NCBI GenBank assembly: GCA_027577595.1
Contig: JANBRJ010000005.1
Coordinates: forward strand, 248,001-312,000
Reading direction: 5' to 3'
Length of the DNA: 64,000 nucleotides
Origin: Coemansia sp. RSA 487
Taxonomy: Eukaryota; Kickxellomycota; Kickxellomycetes; Kickxellales; Kickxellaceae
Made by a program: the position numbers and the translations under genes
Part shown: positions 59,164-64,000 of the stretch, one piece after another
How the letters are laid out: every line of letters starts with the position of its first letter
How positions within the stretch are numbered: position 1 is the stretch's first letter
The notes under the pieces: generated by a model
The model's database searches: none
Told to the model about the DNA's origin: nothing
Seen by the model: only the letters and a program-made list of their open reading frames with translations

Positions 59164-60597
59164 TCACTGCTGAGACCAGCGTCTAATAATCGCAGGAACA
59201 TCGATGCGATCAGACACCAGCTCAACAACTTGACCAGGCTCCAGCATCAGCTGAACCATCCGGTACTCCTTGGGTGCCCGAGTGCCCTGTGAAGTACCGG
59301 CAAGCAAGTCGTTGCGACCAAGCGTACCGCCACCCGAGGTGCTTTCAGCAGCCAAGGATGTAGCAACGGGCCGAACGAGCTCCATCTCCACTAGTGTCTC
59401 AAAGGCTTTCAACGCTACAGGCTTCTTGTACACCTTCATTGCACCGCCGACAGCCACTGCCATCAAGTGGCGTGACATAAATGTCTTGTACTCGTTGTAC
59501 ACCATTTCGAAATTGTACTTGCTGCTGCCGCCTTGCACAAGGCTCTTCATTGCGATGACCAGACATAGCTCGAGAAGCGAGATGCTGGAGAGTACCTGGA
59601 ATTTTGCAGACGTCGCTTCTTTTTCTATACTACTCTTCACATGCGATAACGAGAGCAGTGGCTCTAGAGCCGACAGGCGGGCGGCGGCAGGGATAAAGGC
59701 GCGGAACAGCTGCCGGACATCCTTCCCAAGATCAAATACGTCAGAGATATAGATTTCAACCTCTTTGGTGGCAAGTATTTTGTCAACGCCGGCATTAAAC
59801 TGCTCTGCGTGAGAGCTGGGTACAGAAATGTCGTTGTCGAGCGCATTATCGGCAGACGATACATAGAGAGCTGTTCTGAGAATCGACGTAAAATCAGGCA
59901 GTGACTGCGCATAATGGATGTGGATCTGCCTGTGCGAGAACCGTGACTTGACGCGCTTTTCCAGCAGATCCATCACATCGATGCGGGCGGTGACTCCCAA
60001 AACAGCAATTGGCGTCTGCTGGCTCTGTGCTATGTCAAATAACGTATACAGCAGCGATTGCTTTGGATGTTGGGCCAGCAGGTCAAACTCCTCTAGGATA
60101 AACAGAACCGGTGGCCGTTGCGCTTCGTCTTCTGTGCCGGTCGAGCGCATGAGATTGAGGATATACGAGAAGGCATCGGAAAACGAGCCAATCAGAATGT
60201 TCTCAAGATCTTGCTCGATAAGCAGCTGGCGGGCAATGTCGCGCAGGGCAATTTTGTCGTTTGTGTGGATGAATCCGCTGAGCCGTACAACGTGGTATTT
60301 TGTCATGCCAGCTCCCCGGGTATCGCTGTGCTTCTCAGCCAGAGCGTCAAGCGCCTTGCGCACAATCGACGATTTTCCAGCGCCGCGGGGGCCGATGAGC
60401 AGCGCCGAGTTGCCCTCGTTACTGGACACTGTGCGATCGAGGAGCGAGAAAACAGCTTCAAGTGGCGAGGCTAGTCCGACCAGCTCGGGAAGCGGTATGT
60501 GTCCACACAGTCGCCCAAGCAACTGGTGCTTGGTTTTAGTAACAGTGCTGGCGATATCCTTGGCGTTTGGTAATGCAGCGCTGTTTCTTGCGGGCAT
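59164..60597 (-). CDS. ORC4: Origin recognition complex subunit 4
   Basis: 477 residues. A subunit of the origin recognition complex that loads the replicative helicase. AAA+ features visible: Walker A GPRGAGKSS at residues 69-77; Walker B ILEEFD near 167-172, with Glu-Glu-Phe as in human ORC4; and the highly conserved LLEKRVKSRFSHRQIHI block near 220-236, the arginine-finger-bearing region that contacts the neighbouring subunit. The C-terminal winged-helix part (LLELCLVIAMKSL and following) is present. The start at 60597 is the Met before PARNSAALP; the frame continues to an upstream TTG, giving a hydrophobic stretch that is not part of ORC4. It is divergent from the light-chain gene with about 310 bases between starts. 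Confidence 0.93.
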   Translation of the reverse strand: MPARNSAALPNAKDIASTVTKTKHQLLGRLCGHIPLPELVGLASPLEAVFSLLDRTVSSNEGNSALLIGPRGAGKSSIVRKALDALAEKHSDTRGAGMTKYHVVRLSGFIHTNDKIALRDIARQLLIEQDLENILIGSFSDAFSYILNLMRSTGTEDEAQRPPVLFILEEFDLLAQHPKQSLLYTLFDIAQSQQTPIAVLGVTARIDVMDLLEKRVKSRFSHRQIHIHYAQSLPDFTSILRTALYVSSADNALDNDISVPSSHAEQFNAGVDKILATKEVEIYISDVFDLGKDVRQLFRAFIPAAARLSALEPLLSLSHVKSSIEKEATSAKFQVLSSISLLELCLVIAMKSLVQGGSSKYNFEMVYNEYKTFMSRHLMAVAVGGAMKVYKKPVALKAFETLVEMELVRPVATSLAAESTSGGGTLGRNDLLAGTSQGTRAPKEYRMVQLMLEPGQVVELVSDRIDVPAIIRRWSQQ

Positions 60598-60905
60598 GAT
60601 GCAAAAAAGTGATAAAAAAAGATAATTTATAATAAACAAACAAAAAATGAATACAAGGCAAGGAAGGCAAGCTCTGATGAGGATTTTCTCGCTTTTTTTG
60701 CGCTCAAGCAATTACTTGCTGTTTTATGACGACAACACCAAAACGCATGAAAGGGCAGCTCTTTTCTTTCTGTCTTTGTGTTTTATTTACTTTTCATCCC
60801 ACTATACTGACAGTTTCCTTCATTTTTTCAATTTGTAAAGTACCATTTAACCACATTATTTGTTTAGCGTCTTCCCATTCCCCTCCCCCCGCCAGAACCA
60901 CAACA
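60598..60905. other. Divergent promoter region between ORC4 and light-chain gene
   Basis: About 308 bases with T-rich and C-rich stretches and the two leaders. No specific element identified. Confidence 0.5.
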
Positions 60906-61403
60906 ATGTCTACGGCAAAGGCACTGAACAAGAAGAAGCGTGCAGTCCGGCAAAACTCTAACGTATTTGCAATCTTTGACCAGAAGCAGATATCCGAATT
61001 CAAGGAGGCGTTTGGGATATTCGACCACAACTCGGACAGCGTCGTCGACCGGGACGACCTGCGCGAGATGCTCAGCTCGCTGGGTCAGAACGTCTCCGAC
61101 AGCTACATTGACGCTATGGTGAATGAGGCGCCTGGACCTATTAACTTCACAATGTTTCTAACACTGATGGGTGAGCACCTGAGCGGCACAGACCCCGAGA
61201 GCGAGATTCTGGCGGCATTCCAGGCCTTCGATATCGATGGCAACGGGCTCATCCCTGCCAACGATCTGAAGGATGCGCTGATGGAGATGGGCGACCGCTT
61301 CTCGCCCAAAGAGGTCGACCTCCTGTTCAAGCACGCTCCAATCACCCCCGACGGCTTCCTCAAGTACCGTGAGTTTGTCCAGATGCTCAAGCACGGCGAG
61401 TAA
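60906..61403 (+). CDS. RLC1: Myosin II regulatory light chain
   Basis: 165 residues. An EF-hand protein that binds the neck of myosin II and controls cytokinetic ring or cortical contraction. Seen: a basic N-terminus with the conserved phosphorylation-site region RQNSNVFAIFD, where Ser18 corresponds to Ser19 of animal light chains; a first EF loop beginning at Asp40 (DHNSDSVVDRDD, with Ser in place of the usual Gly); and the diagnostic MVNEAPGPINFTMFLTLMGE block. The remaining EF-like loops, for example DIDGNGLIPAND, include one complete Ca-binding pattern. The C-terminal MGDRFSPKEVDLLFKHAPI matches the family. The ATG at 60906 is the first plausible start. It is convergent with VPS5. Confidence 0.93.
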   Translation: MSTAKALNKKKRAVRQNSNVFAIFDQKQISEFKEAFGIFDHNSDSVVDRDDLREMLSSLGQNVSDSYIDAMVNEAPGPINFTMFLTLMGEHLSGTDPESEILAAFQAFDIDGNGLIPANDLKDALMEMGDRFSPKEVDLLFKHAPITPDGFLKYREFVQMLKHGE

Positions 61404-61774
61404 GCGGCACAGCTCCATCGGTCTCCATGCATGCAGCTGTTAATTAAATCCTACTCTTGAGCCAGTCTCCCTTAACAGCAGCAACAAACAGCTTGGTCCT
61501 TGTAACAAAGTCGTACATGAAAAATAGAGAGAAAAGCTTCTCGAACAAATGAATGCTGTGCTTTTCTACAGTGGTGAGCCAGCGTTTTTTCTGTTTAACC
61601 CTTGAATATTAGTTCATTTTCTCTAGTTCCCTTTATTTATAAAACAATAAAAGACAGCACTACGTACTTGCTGTTTCTACAAACGTCACAAGTTTACCAT
61701 ATATTCGGTGTCATGCCACGGATAAAAGAAACAACAAATATATTGAAAGTAAAAAACATTGGCTTACCCCTGTA
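61404..61774. other. Spacer between light-chain gene and VPS5
   Basis: About 370 bases between convergent genes; contains both 3' ends, AT-rich with AATAAA-like sequences near 61640. No other feature recognised. Confidence 0.5.
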
Positions 61775-63982
61775 TTAGGCACTGGCTCGTCTATCGCTTG
61801 AGGCGTCTGCATTGCGCAGCGACGCGAGATAGGACTCCCAAAGGACCACGATCTCCTCCTGCGTCTCGATCAGAGATGTCAGGTAGGACTCGACGGTAGC
61901 CTGGAAGTCGCGCACCCGGCCCGTGTCAAAGCGCGTCACCTCCTGCTTGATGATCTGCGATACGTCGTCAAACTCGTTGCGGCTGCCTTCGGTGCGGATC
62001 TCCGCCCGTGCGATTTCTCCCTTGAGCTGCGTGATGCGCTCGGCCGACGCCTTTCCTGGGCTCTGCACATAGCTCTCGAGCACCCTGCGCTTCTTCAACA
62101 GCTCCGAAAGGCTGTTCTGCCACAGAGTGTGGGCACGCCCCCGGGCCGCAAACGCCGTGCGCGCCGCCCCAATCATCCGGATGTACTCGTCGGTGGTGAG
62201 CTGGAAGCCCGCGAAATCAGCGACGCCCTGGCGGCTCTGAAGCACCTTGAGCTTTTGCTGCAGCGACCCCATGTCGGTCAACCCGTTCGACAGGTTCTTG
62301 CTCAGCTCCTGCCCGGCCATGTTGAGGTAGGCCTCGCCAAGCTCGCCATGCGCAATCGAGAGCTCCTGTCGCTGCCTCTGGCTGTAGTCTAGCGCCCGCA
62401 GAAGCGCACGAAGCTCCTCCTCGATGGCATCGAGCTCCTGCATGCGCCTTGTAAACCACTCATCCTTTTCCTTGTACTTTGTGCTGCCCCACCCATCGCC
62501 AAACAGTCCGCTTCCGGAGCTAACGCCCAGCTGCGAGCCCTTTCCGCTGATCTCCATCGAAACACGGGTCTCCGTGATGTTCCGCGCCTTGGTTGCAAAG
62601 TCGTCGGCCTCGAGGAATATCCGGAAAACGCTGTCGCACCAGAGCACCGGATGCTCGCTGATGCGCGCAAGGCAGCTTTCCAGGCCAGCACGGCGTGCCT
62701 CGACAAACTCGTCTTCAAACCGCCCCATGGACTGCTTCTCGGGGATCGGCGGGACAATGATGCCTGGATGTCTGGCAGCAAGCTCCTGGATAAGCCAGTC
62801 AAAGTCGCGGTACCGCCGGCGGACAACCATGTTGCTTTCGCGGAACATCTTTGCGTCGCTCTGCGTGTACACCTTGTAAGCAATGTACGACTTTAACGAG
62901 TCGCTGACCTTGACAGGGTCGGTGATGCGGATACTGAACCGTGGCATCTGGTCTGCAGGCGTCGGGTCGAGCGACTTTCTCCGCTGATGTGCCGTCATGT
63001 ATGCGCGCGATATGGATGCTCGGGACGAAGGCGGCCCTGATGCGCCAACACTCGCTCTGTCGGAGGATGTTGATGCTCGAGGCCGAGATCCTTCCTCAAC
63101 ATGGTGCTTTGCGCTGATGATTTGCTCCTGTTGCAGCGGAGGCGATAGCTGCTGGTCATATGGATGCGGATTGTGGTGCTGGCTCGATGCATCAATCGAA
63201 GGGTGCTGTGCGTCCACGCTGCTGCCGTCTGCGAATTCTGCGTTTGTTTGTCCAGGCGGTCGCGTATCGGACAGAGAGCGAGTCTGCCGTGTCTGGACTG
63301 CATTGTGTTTGCTGGAGGACACGGGGGAAACATCAACGCTAGCCCTTGCCTGTGACGATAGTGCTGCTGGGATGGATGGCTCGTCTGTATCATTTCTGGC
63401 TGCCGCGCTGGATAGCGGATCTTCGAATGCTGCTGGAGAAAGCGTCTTTCCAAAGACTCTGGGCGAGCGCAGCCCGCGCTTAATAATACCTACACGACGC
63501 GCTGTCTGGACAGGCGTTGTTATCGACCCAGATGCAGGCTTCTTTGACGGTGACGCGATAGCACTTGTGTTTTCGGCAGACGGCCCATCCTTGCTTGGAC
63601 GCTGACTGCTATCTGCAGAATACAATGTCTCGCTTGTCTGCGTGTCCATCGCTTGTGCACCCCCCTCCTTTGTCGAGCCATCACTGGAGGTGCTTACGCG
63701 TAACTTGTCGCTCATTCGTTTGTGCAACTGGGCTGACTCGACGCTGGCAAAATCCGCTGACGAAGGGGCTAGCTCTCCTGTTTTCTGGGTGCTCTCCTGG
63801 GACTCCTCAAAGTCTGCAGCAGATGAAGACGTCTCTGGTCTCTTGTTGTCGGGCTGGGTAACATCGTCCCAGGGCGATGCCTCAGTGCCAAAGGGATTCA
63901 TCTCATCAGTGTCAAATGTAAACGGCTGTTGCTGGTGGACCGTGCCAAAGTCGCCGTCGCCAAAAAGGTCGTCGTTCTCCAT
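61775..63982 (-). CDS. VPS5: Retromer sorting nexin Vps5 (SNX1/2-like)
   Basis: 735 residues. A PX-BAR sorting nexin of the retromer coat that sorts receptors from endosomes to the Golgi. Residues 1-345 are a disordered region with NPFG near residue 30. The PX domain occupies about 347-465: FSIRITDPVKV at the start, the lipid-binding RRRYRDFDWLIQEL, and PPIPEKQSMGRFEDEFVEARR, which holds the conserved Pro-rich loop and Arg for PI3P. From about 500 to 735 helices with periodic charges form the BAR domain that tubulates membrane. The family match to Vps5/SNX1 is much better than to Snx4. The frame reaches a TTG and then a TAA just upstream, so the ATG at 63982 gives a complete protein inside the window. 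Confidence 0.9.
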   Translation of the reverse strand: MENDDLFGDGDFGTVHQQQPFTFDTDEMNPFGTEASPWDDVTQPDNKRPETSSSAADFEESQESTQKTGELAPSSADFASVESAQLHKRMSDKLRVSTSSDGSTKEGGAQAMDTQTSETLYSADSSQRPSKDGPSAENTSAIASPSKKPASGSITTPVQTARRVGIIKRGLRSPRVFGKTLSPAAFEDPLSSAAARNDTDEPSIPAALSSQARASVDVSPVSSSKHNAVQTRQTRSLSDTRPPGQTNAEFADGSSVDAQHPSIDASSQHHNPHPYDQQLSPPLQQEQIISAKHHVEEGSRPRASTSSDRASVGASGPPSSRASISRAYMTAHQRRKSLDPTPADQMPRFSIRITDPVKVSDSLKSYIAYKVYTQSDAKMFRESNMVVRRRYRDFDWLIQELAARHPGIIVPPIPEKQSMGRFEDEFVEARRAGLESCLARISEHPVLWCDSVFRIFLEADDFATKARNITETRVSMEISGKGSQLGVSSGSGLFGDGWGSTKYKEKDEWFTRRMQELDAIEEELRALLRALDYSQRQRQELSIAHGELGEAYLNMAGQELSKNLSNGLTDMGSLQQKLKVLQSRQGVADFAGFQLTTDEYIRMIGAARTAFAARGRAHTLWQNSLSELLKKRRVLESYVQSPGKASAERITQLKGEIARAEIRTEGSRNEFDDVSQIIKQEVTRFDTGRVRDFQATVESYLTSLIETQEEIVVLWESYLASLRNADASSDRRASA

Positions 63983-64000
63983 GTCCAATGAGTTCGATTA

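Overview
The window is nuclear DNA from a fungus. It carries single-copy eukaryotic genes with fungal character: a chitinous-fungus style GPI-anchored surface protein, alternative oxidase, a Vnx1-type vacuolar exchanger, Nsp1, Dml1/Misato and an oligopeptide transporter. Beside them sit several genes that Ascomycota usually lack or replace: UBE2T, COP1, an EBP-type sterol isomerase and an LST2-like protein. That mix, together with very few introns and long polyglutamine and serine-rich tails, suggests an early-diverging lineage, possibly Zoopagomycota/Kickxellomycotina. This placement is inference; no rRNA or mitochondrial marker is present to settle it. No rRNA, tRNA, CRISPR array or intact transposon was recognised.

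Layout. 0.4-5.2 kb: UBE2T-like E2 with a long tail, then an OPT transporter. 5.3-7.4 kb: spliced RPS24, convergent with an Mpo1-like dioxygenase. 7.7-15.5 kb, all on the minus strand: a GPI-anchored protein related to bacterial periplasmic binding proteins, nucleoporin NSP1, and a large Vnx1-type cation/proton exchanger. 17.3-18.4 kb: spliced RPL14. 18.4-24.1 kb: a gene desert ending in a pyrimidine-rich leader in front of a single-repeat Myb/SANT protein. 27.9-32.3 kb: a divergent pair, a Gis2/CNBP-like zinc-knuckle protein and COP1. 34.3-35.7 kb: alternative oxidase, convergent with an unrecognised 75-residue gene that has a strong TATA box. 35.7-37.8 kb: AT-rich spacer with a GC-richer relic island. 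37.8-44.1 kb: Misato/DML1 and an LST2-like protein without FYVE finger. 44.4-50.4 kb: EBP-type isomerase, gamma-tubulin complex protein GCP2, and a truncated adenylate-forming pseudoenzyme. 50.4-54.0 kb: second gene desert. 54.0-64.0 kb: compact block with RRP7, RAD9, an unrecognised secreted protein, ORC4, myosin regulatory light chain and VPS5.

Only the two ribosomal-protein genes need introns. In both, the first exon appears to be just the ATG, followed by an intron of about 565-663 bp. The two genes also share a repeated element, ATGGATWC, around their starts and inside intron 1, and this is the most promising regulatory signal in the window. The genes do not form a single pathway: the set is a housekeeping mixture of genome maintenance (UBE2T, RAD9, ORC4), ribosome production (RPS24, RPL14, RRP7), cytoskeleton (GCP2, Misato, light chain), membrane traffic (VPS5, LST2) and transport or surface functions.
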